Below are positions 1-8,041 of a DNA stretch of 49,483 nucleotides, piece by piece. The translations under genes were made by a program, and so were the position numbers. Positions within the stretch are counted from its first letter, which is position 1; the number at the start of each line of letters is the position of its first letter. The DNA comes from Mediterraneibacter glycyrrhizinilyticus (GTDB lineage: Bacteria > Bacillota > Clostridia > Lachnospirales > Lachnospiraceae), in the NCBI RefSeq assembly GCF_016902345.1, contig NZ_JACJLR010000025.1, positions 1 through 49,483 of the forward strand. Direction: 5' to 3'. The notes below the pieces were generated by a model. The model was not told the origin of the DNA and made no database searches. It saw nothing but the letters and a program-made list of their open reading frames with translations.

Positions 1-2
1 AA

Positions 3-61
3 GAGACAATCCACTGGAGAATTAGGGGCTTAAAAAAGCCCGAATTCTCTGGGATTGCCTC
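3..61. repeat. long imperfect hairpin at window edge
   Basis: Three nested stems are visible: positions 3-12 pair with 52-61 (one A-C mismatch), 17-23 with 43-49, and 26-31 with 36-41 around an AAAA loop. It lies downstream of the alpha-glucosidase gene, beyond that gene's own small terminator. It could be a terminator for a gene outside the window or a palindromic repeat unit; the sequence does not decide. Confidence 0.5.
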
Positions 62-81
62 TTCCCTGCATGTCAGGGATT

Positions 82-100
82 AAAAATCGGTATTAACCGA
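82..100 (-). terminator. probable intrinsic terminator of the GH13 gene
   Basis: On the minus strand the stem TCGGT/ACCGA closes a TAAT loop and is followed by five T. It begins about 24 bases after the alpha-glucosidase stop codon. The stem is only 5 bp, so it is a modest terminator. Confidence 0.5.
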
Positions 101-123
101 CAGCCCCCTTTTTACGGTATCTT

Positions 124-1812
124 TTACAAGAGCAGCACTGCTGTTCCGCATGAAGGGAGTGTCAGTTCCTGCTTCTTTTGGATTTCTTTTTTCATATCCG
201 CCTGATCAGCTGTATTTGTGAGCAGGATCTCTGCGCCGGAGCTGTCAAGCTTTAATGTGTGCGGTTCCTTTCCGAAGTTTGCCGCCACCAGGATCTGATG
301 TCCTCCGTCTTCCGGCACACGGCAGTATGCAAAGATCTCCTCCTCATCCTCATACTTCGGGACACATTTCCCATAGGTAAAAGTCTCTCTGTATTCCGGC
401 GACTTGCGCAGTGCAGTCAGCTTTTTATAATAGGAAAGCACGGAATCTTCCCTCTTCTCCTGCTCTTCCACATTGATCTTAGTGTAGTTCGGGTTCAGCG
501 CCAGCCAGGGCGTCCCCGCAGAGAATCCCGCGTTCTTTCCGGCAGACCACTGCATCGGCGTCCTCGCATTATCCCGGCTGTTTTTGTAACAGCATTCCAA
601 CGCCTCCTCCACAGTGCATCCGGCGTTGATCGCTTCATTGTACTGATCGATGGTACTGATGTCATCGTATTCAGAAATATCTTTTCTACGGCAGTTTGTC
701 ATGCCGATCTCCTGTCCCTGGTAAATGAACGGAATTCCGCGCAGCAGGATGGAAGTCGTGGCAAGCATCTTCTTTCCCGCCTCATTCTGTGCGTATTCCG
801 GGAGGAAACGGCTTGCCCCTCTCGGTTCATCATGATTTTCAATGATATTTGCCTTGAAACCGATCCCCTCGGTTTCTTTCTGAGATTCAAATATGGTCTC
901 TCTCCACTCCTTGAAGTCTATAGGTCTGCTCTCCCAGCGGTTCTCCCCATATGTGAGTTCATGCGCGCTGAAATCAAACATTGTCGAAAAATGTCCGTCT
1001 TCACCTATAAATTCTCTCAGCTCATCGTCTTTCATATTAAAGACTTCCGCCACGGTGAATGCATCATATTTCTCAAATGTCTCATGTTTCATATCTTCCA
1101 GCAGTTCCCCGACTCCCTGGACTTCTTCTACCATTTTCACGCATGACGCAAGCCCGTCCGGTCCGTCCGGCTCAAACGACGGGAAATCCAGGTCCTTCTT
1201 GATGTTGATGATCGCATCGATCCGAAAGCCGGCAAGCCCCTTCTCCAGCCACCAGTTGATCATTTTATAGATTTCCCGGCGAAGTCTGGGATTCTCCCAG
1301 TTCAGGTCCGGCTGTTCCTTTGCAAACATATGGAGATAATATTTATCCGTCCCCGGGACCGGCTCCCACGCGCTCCCTCCAAAGTAGGAACGGTAGTTGC
1401 TGGGAGCTTTTCCGTCTTTTCCTTTTATAAAATAGAAGTAATCTGCGTACTCTCCCTCCGGATCTGCAAGCGCCTTCCGAAACCATTCGTGCTGGTCAGA
1501 ACAGTGATTTACCACCAGATCCATCACGATATACATCTCTCTCTTTTTCGCCTCGGCGAGAAGTTCATCGAACTCCTCCATTGTCCCGAATTCTTCCGCT
1601 ATCTTATAATAATCGGAGATATCATATCCCTGATCCACAAACGGGGACTTGTAGATCGGAGAGAGCCAGATGATATCGATCCCCAGTTCTTTCAGATAAT
1701 CCAGTTTTGAGATGATTCCTCTCAGATCACCGATCCCGTCTCCGTCTGTATCCAGGAAACTCTTGGGATAGATCTGATATGCCACCTTGTCATGCCACCA
1801 TTTTTTCTTCAT
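124..1812 (-). CDS. malL: GH13 alpha-glucosidase / oligo-1,6-glucosidase
   Basis: A cytoplasmic 562-residue alpha-glucosidase that hydrolyses short alpha-linked gluco-oligosaccharides from the non-reducing end. Family GH13 subfamily 31 is supported by the N-terminal WWHDKVAYQIYPKSF block, the calcium-loop-like DTDGDGIGDL segment, nucleophile Asp199 in GFRIDAI, acid/base Glu256 in VAEVF and transition-state Asp328 in ENHDEP. Full length for the family, with no signal peptide. The residue after the nucleophile is Ala200; Val at this place is associated with strict alpha-1,6 specificity, so activity on alpha-1,4 linkages is plausible (inference). The ATG follows AAGGAG at normal spacing. It is transcribed divergently from the adjacent AraC regulator, which is the obvious candidate controller. 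The exact substrate (isomaltose, maltose, trehalulose, sucrose) cannot be read from sequence. Confidence 0.92.
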   Translation of the reverse strand: MKKKWWHDKVAYQIYPKSFLDTDGDGIGDLRGIISKLDYLKELGIDIIWLSPIYKSPFVDQGYDISDYYKIAEEFGTMEEFDELLAEAKKREMYIVMDLVVNHCSDQHEWFRKALADPEGEYADYFYFIKGKDGKAPSNYRSYFGGSAWEPVPGTDKYYLHMFAKEQPDLNWENPRLRREIYKMINWWLEKGLAGFRIDAIINIKKDLDFPSFEPDGPDGLASCVKMVEEVQGVGELLEDMKHETFEKYDAFTVAEVFNMKDDELREFIGEDGHFSTMFDFSAHELTYGENRWESRPIDFKEWRETIFESQKETEGIGFKANIIENHDEPRGASRFLPEYAQNEAGKKMLATTSILLRGIPFIYQGQEIGMTNCRRKDISEYDDISTIDQYNEAINAGCTVEEALECCYKNSRDNARTPMQWSAGKNAGFSAGTPWLALNPNYTKINVEEQEKREDSVLSYYKKLTALRKSPEYRETFTYGKCVPKYEDEEEIFAYCRVPEDGGHQILVAANFGKEPHTLKLDSSGAEILLTNTADQADMKKEIQKKQELTLPSCGTAVLLL

Positions 1813-1947
1813 ATCCGGTCACTCCTTTTTCTCTGTTGTCTTTTTTGTATGATGCTGTTATTATATGATTGAACGACATGGAAATCTTGTACTATATTTT
1901 CATTTTTATTGTAGAATACTGCTAAATTTAAAGCAAGGGATCAAGTC

Positions 1948-1992
1948 AATGCGTGGAAGGAACCGACCTGTTCCTAAAGGGAACTGTCCCAT
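1948..1992. repeat. small REP-like hairpin element
   Basis: AGGAAC-CGACCT-GTTCCT forms a 6-bp hairpin and is followed by a GGGAACTGTCCC half-palindrome. It sits in the leader between the divergent promoter region and the AraC start codon. The TGTCCC-containing flank resembles the element at 9396-9424. I suggest REP-type palindromes spread by an IS200-like (RAYT) transposase, but no such gene is in the window. Confidence 0.3.
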
Positions 1993-2032
1993 CTGCACAC
2001 AGACCTGCCCCTCTGAAAGGAGCCAGCTGTTT

Positions 2033-2950
2033 ATGACCAGACAAAATGTCCCTTCTCCCGAGCAAAAGGAGCAGACACATCACGGTGGATATTTTTTCCC
2101 GCTGAAGAAATATATCACCACGCTGTCCGACCTTTATCCCGCTGTCATGGCACACTGGCATGATGAAGCGGAGCTCACCATGATCACAAAAGGCAGATGC
2201 ACCTATCAGATCCAGTTTGAATCTTATGAAGCACAGGAAGGGGATTTTATCTTCATCCCTCCAGCCGTTCTACATTCTCTCTCAATTTTACCTGGAGAAC
2301 ACTTCGAATCAGAAACTTATGTGTTTCATATGAACTTTTTAGGTGCGGGAACGACAGATATCTGTGCAGTGAGGTACCTCACTCCCATCCTGAAACAGGA
2401 ACTTCATCTCCCGAATCTGATCGACGCAGAACACCCTGCACACAGAGAACTGCGGAGCATCTTTGAAAAGATGAATCAGTTTTTTGACGAGATGAAACCT
2501 GGATATGAGCTGACCATGAAATCTCTCCTCCTGCAGACCACGGCGGTTCTCCTGCCCTATGGAACAGAAGAAGAAGCTCATCCGCATCTCCAGGAGGAGC
2601 ACTGGTTTAAATTGCGGATCGTAGTCGAATATATTGGAGAACATTACGCGGAAGAACTCACTATCCCTCAGCTTGCCAGTCTGTGTTACTTCAGCGAATA
2701 TCATTTTATGCGCTTTTTTAAAAAATATATGGGGATGTCCTGCCTGGAATACATCAAGACACTGCGCCTGGAGAAAGCGGCAGGTCTGCTCGGCAGAGGA
2801 GGGATGTCTGTTCTGGACGTGTCTCTTTCCTCCGGTTTTTCAAACCTGTCATATTTTTATCGGGAGTTTAAAAAAAAATATGGCATGACTCCGAAACAAT
2901 TTATCGAAGCCATACCAAAAGGCGGTTTAGAACCTCATAAGTTTCAATAA
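2033..2950 (+). CDS. AraC-family regulator with cupin sensor domain
   Basis: A 305-residue transcription factor. The N-terminal half is a cupin-like sugar-sensing domain (HWHDEAELTMITKG, then EGDFIFIPPAVLHS). The C-terminal 100 residues are a double helix-turn-helix AraC domain (IPQLASLCYFSEYHFMRFFK, then SLSSGFSNLSYFYREFKKKYGMTPKQF). I start it at 2033 because that ATG is preceded by GAAAGGAG at good spacing. An upstream in-frame extension to 1865 reads through a Cys/Pro-rich stretch with no homology feel and overlaps a REP-like hairpin. It is divergent from the GH13 alpha-glucosidase, so it probably activates that gene in response to an alpha-glucoside; this rests on position only. Confidence 0.88.
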   Translation: MTRQNVPSPEQKEQTHHGGYFFPLKKYITTLSDLYPAVMAHWHDEAELTMITKGRCTYQIQFESYEAQEGDFIFIPPAVLHSLSILPGEHFESETYVFHMNFLGAGTTDICAVRYLTPILKQELHLPNLIDAEHPAHRELRSIFEKMNQFFDEMKPGYELTMKSLLLQTTAVLLPYGTEEEAHPHLQEEHWFKLRIVVEYIGEHYAEELTIPQLASLCYFSEYHFMRFFKKYMGMSCLEYIKTLRLEKAAGLLGRGGMSVLDVSLSSGFSNLSYFYREFKKKYGMTPKQFIEAIPKGGLEPHKFQ

Positions 2951-2958
2951 TATTATTT

Positions 2959-3708
2959 TTATTTCTCTCCATCGTCTTTTTTCATTCCATTGATGATGAC
3001 AGCGACAATCCCGCAGAGCAGACCGCCCACTACGTATACGATCCACGCCTTCTCCCAGAGATCATATACAATTCCCGCCACCAGAAAGATGATCGTGGAA
3101 AAGATCATGATACAGCCGCTCCACATCCCGATCAGCCGGTCTTCCCGGCTGGTCTTCCCGGAATTTTCTTTGTTATATCCGGCAATATTATACTTTGATT
3201 TCTGCATTCCGGCATACACGATCATAGAAACTCCAACCGTGACAAACACAAGAAATCCCCATCCATAAAGATCTTCTCCGCTGTATCCTGAGGCAGCCGG
3301 AAGCTGTTCCGTGATGACCAGGATCAGTGCTCCGATCACCGCGCCGATGATGACCAGTACCTCTGAGAAATGCTGCAGATGGAACAAACCTTCTGCCGCC
3401 GCCCCCAGCGTTACTCCGATAAGGATCACTGCGATTCCGCCGGTGATCTCTTTTGTAAAGCGGTTCATATGCGCATCATAACCACTTGTATCTTCCATGA
3501 TCTCATCCTGTGCGGTTCCGCGGAGCAGAGTGTCCATGGAACAGCCGAACATATCGCAGAGCTGAAGTATCTTTTCCATCTCGGGATAGGAACTGTCCGC
3601 TTCCCACTTGGACACGGTCTGCCGGGAGACTCCCATCTGTTCTGCAAGCTGCTCCTGGGTGATATTTTTTTGCTTCCTGTAAAACTGTAAATTTTCTCCA
3701 AAACTCAT
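2959..3708 (-). CDS. XRE regulator with C-terminal membrane domain
   Basis: A 249-residue protein. Residues 5-60 are a Cro/CI-type helix-turn-helix (NITQEQLAEQMGVSRQTVSKWE). After an acidic linker come about four hydrophobic segments (GGIAVILIGVTLGAAAEGLF, VLVIIGAVIGALILVI, a third near residue 150, and two closely spaced ones near the C-terminus) ending in a short basic tail. This is the common Firmicute arrangement of a membrane-tethered XRE regulator, often sensing envelope state or controlling a nearby transporter, but no target is evident here. It is convergent with the AraC gene, leaving only 8 bp between stop codons. A TTGTGG-17-TATAAT promoter lies about 110 bp upstream. Confidence 0.82.
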   Translation of the reverse strand: MSFGENLQFYRKQKNITQEQLAEQMGVSRQTVSKWEADSSYPEMEKILQLCDMFGCSMDTLLRGTAQDEIMEDTSGYDAHMNRFTKEITGGIAVILIGVTLGAAAEGLFHLQHFSEVLVIIGAVIGALILVITEQLPAASGYSGEDLYGWGFLVFVTVGVSMIVYAGMQKSKYNIAGYNKENSGKTSREDRLIGMWSGCIMIFSTIIFLVAGIVYDLWEKAWIVYVVGGLLCGIVAVIINGMKKDDGEK

Positions 3709-3815
3709 CTTATGGATTCCTGCCTTTCTTATACCGTTTTTTCATATTTTCCCTAAATAGAATGTTATGAAACCTCCGGACCGGTCAGAATGTTTTCTTC
3801 CTTCATCCTGCTCCG

Positions 3816-3844
3816 ATTATAAGAAAAACACGGTGTCACCACAA
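3816..3844 (-). promoter_or_regulatory. sigma-A-type promoter for the XRE gene
   Basis: On the minus strand TTGTGG (3839-3844) and a perfect TATAAT (3816-3821) are separated by 17 bp. It faces the XRE membrane regulator and leaves a leader of about 100 nt. Confidence 0.5.
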
Positions 3845-3882
3845 GCGCTTTTGATGTTACATTTGAAGAAAATTATGTAAAG

Positions 3883-4692
3883 TTACGGTTGCATCTCTGT
3901 AAACCTGCTCTGAATATCAAACCCATGGTCCATCGGCCCGCTTCCTCCCCCCAGATCCAGCATGGCTCCGAGTGCTCCGGATATATATTCCTTTGCCCGC
4001 TCCACGGATTCGTCCATGGAAAATCCTTTCGCGAGATTCGATGCGATCGCACTGGAAAGGGTGCATCCTGTTCCATGAGTATTCGGATTATCTATCCTTT
4101 TTCCGTGGAACCAGCGGTAACTGCCGTCCCGGTACAACAGATCATTGGCATCATTGAGCTGATGCCCTCCTTTGACGAGAACGGCGCAGTGATATTTCGT
4201 GCTTATCGTTTCCGCCGCCTTGATCATATCCTCCTCTGTCTTCACCTGCATCCCGGACAGAACCTCAGATTCCGGGATATTGGGAGTAAGGATATCTGCA
4301 GCAGGGAGCAGCTTCTCCTTCAACGTTGCCACCGCGTCATCGCTGATAAGTTTTGCACCGCTCGTTGCCACCATGACCGGATCCACTACAATGTTCTCTG
4401 CATGGTACTCCTTCAGTTTCTCTGCAATGGCAGTGATCAGACCGGATGAAGACACCATCCCGATCTTTACCGCATCCGGCCGGATATCTGTAAAGACACA
4501 GTCGATCTGCTCCTTTAAAAATTCAGGAGACACTTCCAGGATCCCCGTCACCCCGGTCGTGTTCTGTGCCGTCAGCGCAGTGATCGCGCTCATGGCAAAC
4601 ACTCCGTTTGCCATCATTGTCTTGATGTCCGCCTGGATCCCGGCTCCTCCGCTGGAGTCGCTTCCGGCGATCGTTAATGCTGTCTTCATCAT
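3883..4692 (-). CDS. thiD: hydroxymethylpyrimidine/HMP-P kinase
   Basis: Phosphorylates HMP and HMP-phosphate to HMP-PP, the pyrimidine half of thiamine. The 269-residue ribokinase-like protein opens with the diagnostic TIAGSDSSGGAGIQAD motif, has VVDPVMVATSG mid-protein, and carries the anion-hole/catalytic NTHGTGCTLSSAIA near residue 210. The ATG at 4692 is chosen because AAAGGGAAGAG precedes it; a further 18 in-frame codons upstream have no such signal. It is the last gene of the thiM-thiE-HAD-thiD run and so is probably under the TPP riboswitch at 7085-7178. The operon has salvage-style enzymes (ThiM, ThiE, ThiD, ThiW) and no thiC or thiG here, so precursors are probably imported or made elsewhere. 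Confidence 0.95.
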   Translation of the reverse strand: MMKTALTIAGSDSSGGAGIQADIKTMMANGVFAMSAITALTAQNTTGVTGILEVSPEFLKEQIDCVFTDIRPDAVKIGMVSSSGLITAIAEKLKEYHAENIVVDPVMVATSGAKLISDDAVATLKEKLLPAADILTPNIPESEVLSGMQVKTEEDMIKAAETISTKYHCAVLVKGGHQLNDANDLLYRDGSYRWFHGKRIDNPNTHGTGCTLSSAIASNLAKGFSMDESVERAKEYISGALGAMLDLGGGSGPMDHGFDIQSRFTEMQP

Positions 4693-4788
4693 CTTCTCTT
4701 CCCTTTCTTTTTTTATTCGGCAGGCTTTGATCCTGCCTCCTCTCACAAATTCTTTATATCTTTAAAAGCGAAATAATTTGTTTTGTAA

Positions 4789-5454
4789 TTATTTTATTTC
4801 TAAAGCTCTTTTCCAGAATATATTGAAATCTGTAAATTCCGGCAGATAGATGTCTGCAGTATTCCAGATCTGAGCAAGGTCTTTGTCGTTGGCTTTGTCA
4901 TACACCGCCACGGTCTTGAACCCCACGCTTTTGGCAGTCCGAATCGCATGATATGCATCCTCGAACACCCACGTCTCCGCCGGATCCGTGTCCATCTGAA
5001 GGGCAGCAGCTAGGTAGATATCCGGCTGGTTCTTTCCACTTCCAATTTCAGAACAGGTAAAGATTCCCTGAAAATAATTTAATACTTTTAATCTTCTCAG
5101 GGCAGCCTCCGTGTTCTTTCTGTCTCCGGAAGTAGCAATGACCATGGGAATCTTTTTTTCGTTGAATTCGTAAAGGAATTCCCTTACTCCTTCTTTCAGC
5201 GGAACTCTCTCAGCATAAAAATCACGTACTTCCCTATTAAGCCCCTCAACAATCTCCTCCGGGGTTTTATTAAGTCCGTACTGCGAGATCAGATAGTCCG
5301 CCCCTTCCTCCAGGCTCATGGTAAACAGGATCTCTCCCAGATCTTTCTCCGCTTCCACCCCTAGGCTCCTCAAATAGAGTTCTCCCAGGTTCTCCCAGAT
5401 CGGCATGGAATTAAGCAAAACACCGTCCACATCAAAAATGACACCTTTGATCAT
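4789..5454 (-). CDS. HAD-superfamily phosphatase in the thiamine operon
   Basis: A 221-residue HAD hydrolase of the beta-phosphoglucomutase/phosphatase-like subfamily. Motif I is FDVDGVLLNS near residue 8, followed by an alpha-helical cap (residues about 16-85), motif II with IATSGD, motif III around the lysine of GSGKNQPD, and motif IV WVFEDAYHAI. It sits between thiE (36-bp gap) and thiD (96-bp gap) on the same strand. That position suggests it dephosphorylates thiamine monophosphate to thiamine, which a thiamine pyrophosphokinase could then convert to TPP in an organism lacking ThiL. This is inference from context; generic sugar-phosphate phosphatase activity is the alternative. Confidence 0.85.
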   Translation of the reverse strand: MIKGVIFDVDGVLLNSMPIWENLGELYLRSLGVEAEKDLGEILFTMSLEEGADYLISQYGLNKTPEEIVEGLNREVRDFYAERVPLKEGVREFLYEFNEKKIPMVIATSGDRKNTEAALRRLKVLNYFQGIFTCSEIGSGKNQPDIYLAAALQMDTDPAETWVFEDAYHAIRTAKSVGFKTVAVYDKANDKDLAQIWNTADIYLPEFTDFNIFWKRALEIK

Positions 5455-5490
5455 CTTTCCTCACCTTCTCATCATTCTTCCGGCCGTGTA

Positions 5491-6126
5491 TCAAACTATC
5501 TCCCTGACCCTCTGCTTTAATTCTGTGGCAGCCTTCCGGATATCCTTCTGAGCAAAAATGGCACTGATCACCGCGATACCGCAGATCCCGCTTTCTTTCA
5601 GCTCTGAAACATTCTCTTTTGTGATCCCGCCGATGGCAATGACCGGAATATCCACAGCCTCACAGATCTCTTTCAGTGTCTGATGGCTCACTTCTGTAGC
5701 GTCCGCCTTTGACCCTGTGGGAAAGACCGCTCCCACACCCAGATAGTCCGCACCGTGTTCCTGTGCTTTCAGTGCCTGCTCCACTGTCTGGGCTGACACT
5801 CCGATGATCTTATCCGGTCCCAGTCTTTTCCTCACATCGCCGGCCTCCATATCGCTCTGTCCCACATGGACTCCATCCGCATCGATCTGCGCGGCGATCT
5901 CCACATTGTCATTGATGACAAAAGGGACCTTATATTCCCTGCAGAGTTTCTGGATTTCCTTTGCCTCGCTGAGAAAATCTGCTTCGTCCAGATTTTTTTC
6001 GCGAAGCTGGATAAAGGTCGCGCCGCCTTCTATCGCACTCTCCACCTGATCGTAGAGCGAACTGTCGCCCAGCCAGCTTCGATCCGTCACCGCATATAAA
6101 ACTAAATCATTTCTATCGTAATTCAT
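5491..6126 (-). CDS. thiE: thiamine-phosphate synthase
   Basis: Joins HMP-PP and hydroxyethylthiazole phosphate to give thiamine monophosphate. The 211-residue TIM-barrel protein shows LYAVTDRSWL at its start, the pyrophosphate-binding FIQLREKNLDE, the HVGQSDM loop, and GVGAVFPTGSKADA, followed by IPVIAIGGIT for phosphate binding. I use the ATG at 6126, which is preceded by GAAAGGAG with 8-base spacing; eight more in-frame codons upstream lack a ribosome site. This start overlaps the 3' end of thiM by 14 bp, implying translational coupling. Full length for the family. Confidence 0.95.
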   Translation of the reverse strand: MNYDRNDLVLYAVTDRSWLGDSSLYDQVESAIEGGATFIQLREKNLDEADFLSEAKEIQKLCREYKVPFVINDNVEIAAQIDADGVHVGQSDMEAGDVRKRLGPDKIIGVSAQTVEQALKAQEHGADYLGVGAVFPTGSKADATEVSHQTLKEICEAVDIPVIAIGGITKENVSELKESGICGIAVISAIFAQKDIRKAATELKQRVREIV

Positions 6127-6934
6127 ATAGTGCTCCTTTCTCCAATTCATTTCCCGTCATATTGTATACTGCATCAATGATCCGGTTCCTGTATGTAGAG
6201 TTTCCATCACCGTCCTGCATCCGGCCCCAGCCGATTTCTCCCGCAAGCCCCATAACACATACAGCCGCCGCTGCCGCCTCGAGAAGCCGCCCCGGATTCG
6301 CGGTGAGATAAGCTGTCATCATACCGGAAAGCTGACACCCTGTCCCGGTGATCTTTCCCATCTCCGGGCGCCCATTTCTTATAACGTAGCACGTTTCTCC
6401 GTCAGATACCAGGTCGATCGCCCCGGTCACCGCAACGATACAGCCCGCAGAAGCCGCAAACCCTTTTACAAATTTCACAGCCTCATCCAGCGTCTCCTCA
6501 GTCACCGCATCTGCCACATCCGCATCGACGCCTTTCGTCGTCCCGCTCCCCATGGCCAGTGTTTTGATCTCAGAGATATTTCCTCTGATCGCTGTCAGCT
6601 TCAGTTCTTTCATCAGGTCAAGGGCGGTATTTGTCCGCAGGGCGCTCGCGCCCGCTCCCACAGGGTCGAGAAGAACAGGATGTCCAAGTTCGTTTGCCTT
6701 CTTTCCCGCGCGGAACATGCCCTCGATACTCGTCTTATGCAGCGTGCCAATATTGATGTTCAGCCCTCCGCAGACAGAAGTAATATCCTCCACATCCTCC
6801 GCCTCATCGGACATGATCGGGCTTCCCCCACACGCTAGGATTACGTTTGCAACGTCATTTACAGTTACATAGTTTGTTATATTATGCACGAGCGGAAAGC
6901 TCTTTCTAACATTTTCAAGACAGTCTTTCAACAT
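6113..6934 (-). CDS. thiM: hydroxyethylthiazole kinase
   Basis: Salvages the thiazole moiety by phosphorylating 4-methyl-5-(2-hydroxyethyl)thiazole. The 273-residue ribokinase-like protein contains PLVHNITNYVTVNDVANVIL (substrate site near residue 20), HPVLLDPVGAGAS, RGNISEI, and the GTGCQLSG anion hole with the catalytic cysteine near residue 197. It is the first gene downstream of the TPP riboswitch, with AAGGAG 8 bases before its ATG, and overlaps thiE at its 3' end. Full length, no anomalies. Confidence 0.95.
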   Translation of the reverse strand: MLKDCLENVRKSFPLVHNITNYVTVNDVANVILACGGSPIMSDEAEDVEDITSVCGGLNINIGTLHKTSIEGMFRAGKKANELGHPVLLDPVGAGASALRTNTALDLMKELKLTAIRGNISEIKTLAMGSGTTKGVDADVADAVTEETLDEAVKFVKGFAASAGCIVAVTGAIDLVSDGETCYVIRNGRPEMGKITGTGCQLSGMMTAYLTANPGRLLEAAAAAVCVMGLAGEIGWGRMQDGDGNSTYRNRIIDAVYNMTGNELEKGALYELR

Positions 6935-7038
6935 TTTTATTTCTCCTTTTCAACAGGTTTCTTTTTTTACGGGGCATGAAGTCATGCTTTTTCATATCCG
7001 AATAAAACACATGTCCTTTTGCCATGGCATCACGATAT

Positions 7039-7072
7039 AAAAAAAACGGGGAACCCGAAATGGATACACCCG
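7039..7072 (-). terminator. probable riboswitch-linked terminator
   Basis: Minus-strand sequence CGGGTTCCCCG (4-bp stem CGGG/CCCG) runs straight into eight T at 7039-7046. An alternative longer stem pairs CGGG at 7069-7072 with CCCG at 7047-7050. The TCCCCG segment is also complementary to CGGGGA at the 5' edge of the aptamer, giving a plausible switch between alternative structures. The exact fold needs thermodynamic prediction. Confidence 0.55.
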
Positions 7073-7084
7073 CACTCAAACTAT

Positions 7085-7178
7085 CGATATCTCCCTACGT
7101 TGGCATTATCCAAATCAGGTTCCGGGTCTAAGCGATCCAGCTTACTCTCAGCCTGCTTCCTTCGCAAGCTCCCCGCAT
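7085..7178 (-). promoter_or_regulatory. TPP riboswitch (THI element)
   Basis: Read on the minus strand, the element has all conserved blocks of the thiamine pyrophosphate aptamer: GCGGGGAGC at the 5' side, CTGAGAG (7145-7151), ACCCGGAACCTGAT, GGATAATGCCAACG and GTAGGGAG (7091-7099). It lies between thiW and thiM, about 150 nt before the thiM start. A short hairpin and an 8-base U tract follow at 7039-7072, so control is probably by transcription termination. It would govern thiM, thiE, the HAD gene and thiD but not thiW. Confidence 0.95.
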
Positions 7179-7209
7179 TTTTCAATTAATTAATTTACAG
7201 GAATATTTT

Positions 7210-7740
7210 TTACTTTCCCGCATGCTGTGTCTGGACATCAAGGTTTCCAAGATAAATGTCAAATACTTTCATCTTCTTCATCGCCGTTACCAGCACCGCC
7301 GCAATGATCGTTCCTCCGAAGCTTGATACAAAGAACGGGATGACAAACCCGAACACTGCGCTCTCGCTTCCCATGATCAGCGTAGCGATCGGATAGCTTA
7401 AGAGTCCGCCGATCACAGATGTTCCGAACAGTTCTCCCAGATACGCCAGGGGAAGGTGCTTTCCGTATTTATACAGCATACCGCACAGGAATGCTCCGCA
7501 CATGGAACCCGGAAAAGCCAGAAGGGTTCCTGTCCCCATAAGGTTTCTGAGAAGGCTCGTCACAAATGCCATACCGACTGCATAGCCCGGTCCTAAAAAC
7601 ACACCGCCAAGGATGTTGATAAAATGCTGGACCGGAGCACACTTCGATGCTCCCACCGGGATGGAGAATGGCGAACAGACGATCCCCACCGCCACAAGGA
7701 TTCCCGCAAGGGCAAGTTTCTTTACGTTGACATTTTTCAT
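7210..7740 (-). CDS. thiW: ECF transporter substrate-binding subunit ThiW
   Basis: A 176-residue integral membrane S-component of an energy-coupling-factor transporter, predicted to import the thiazole precursor of thiamine. The N-terminal LALAGILVAVGI segment is followed by the family-typical GASKCAPVQHFINILGGVFLGP and four to five further hydrophobic helices. No ATPase or EcfT gene is adjacent, so it would share a group II ECF module. ATG at 7740 follows AGGAGG at 8 bases; the in-frame extension to 7815 is part of the structured leader. It lies upstream of the riboswitch that precedes thiM, whose product uses thiazole, which fits its predicted substrate. Confidence 0.9.
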   Translation of the reverse strand: MKNVNVKKLALAGILVAVGIVCSPFSIPVGASKCAPVQHFINILGGVFLGPGYAVGMAFVTSLLRNLMGTGTLLAFPGSMCGAFLCGMLYKYGKHLPLAYLGELFGTSVIGGLLSYPIATLIMGSESAVFGFVIPFFVSSFGGTIIAAVLVTAMKKMKVFDIYLGNLDVQTQHAGK

Positions 7741-8041
7741 CACAATAACCTCCTGTACACATGCTTCTCCCGCTTCACTGTCTGTCCGACAGCATGTCAA
7801 CCACAGGATACGCACTTAACGGTCGATGCTCACTGGCATCCTCTCACTCCGGAACACGGATTCCCTCGCATGGTGTTTTCGTACTTCAAGACTACTCTGC
7901 TCTGGTGTACAGTTAAAACCCGAACGGCGCTCCCCGCCCGGGAAAACCTGTTATTTAAGCGGATATTCACGCTCCGCTTTGCTGCCTGCACATAACCGGA
8001 TAACCGCTTCACGGCTTCGGTTACGCTGCCCGGATTTTATG
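7741..8041 (-). ncRNA. hairpin-rich leader of thiW, class unknown
   Basis: The 301-bp gap between the XRE gene and thiW has many compact hairpins: TAACCG/CGGTTA (8001-8006 with 8018-8023) inside CCGG/CCGG; AAGCGGA/TCCGCTT (7957-7963 with 7973-7979); CCCG plus GGCG with CGCC plus CGGG (7919-7942, followed by TTTTAA direction-dependent); GATGC/GCATC (7825-7840); CTGTC/GACAG (7778-7792), partly exclusive with ACATGCT/AGCATGT (7759-7797). I find no CTGAGA/GGATAATGCC TPP blocks and no T-box motif. A GGGAATCCG...GGATGCCAGTG stretch vaguely resembles a cobalamin aptamer but is not convincing. Best described as an unidentified structured leader. Confidence 0.4.

Noticed and set aside
1865..2032. 56-codon N-terminal extension of the AraC regulator with CPICTQTC cysteine motif
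   Set aside because: The stretch overlaps a REP-like hairpin and promoter region; the ribosome site supports the ATG at 2033, so the cysteine motif is probably not translated.
7741..7860. Possible cobalamin riboswitch (GGGAATCCG...GATGCCAGTG)
   Set aside because: The spacing and the conserved core of the B12 aptamer are not present; only a loose resemblance.
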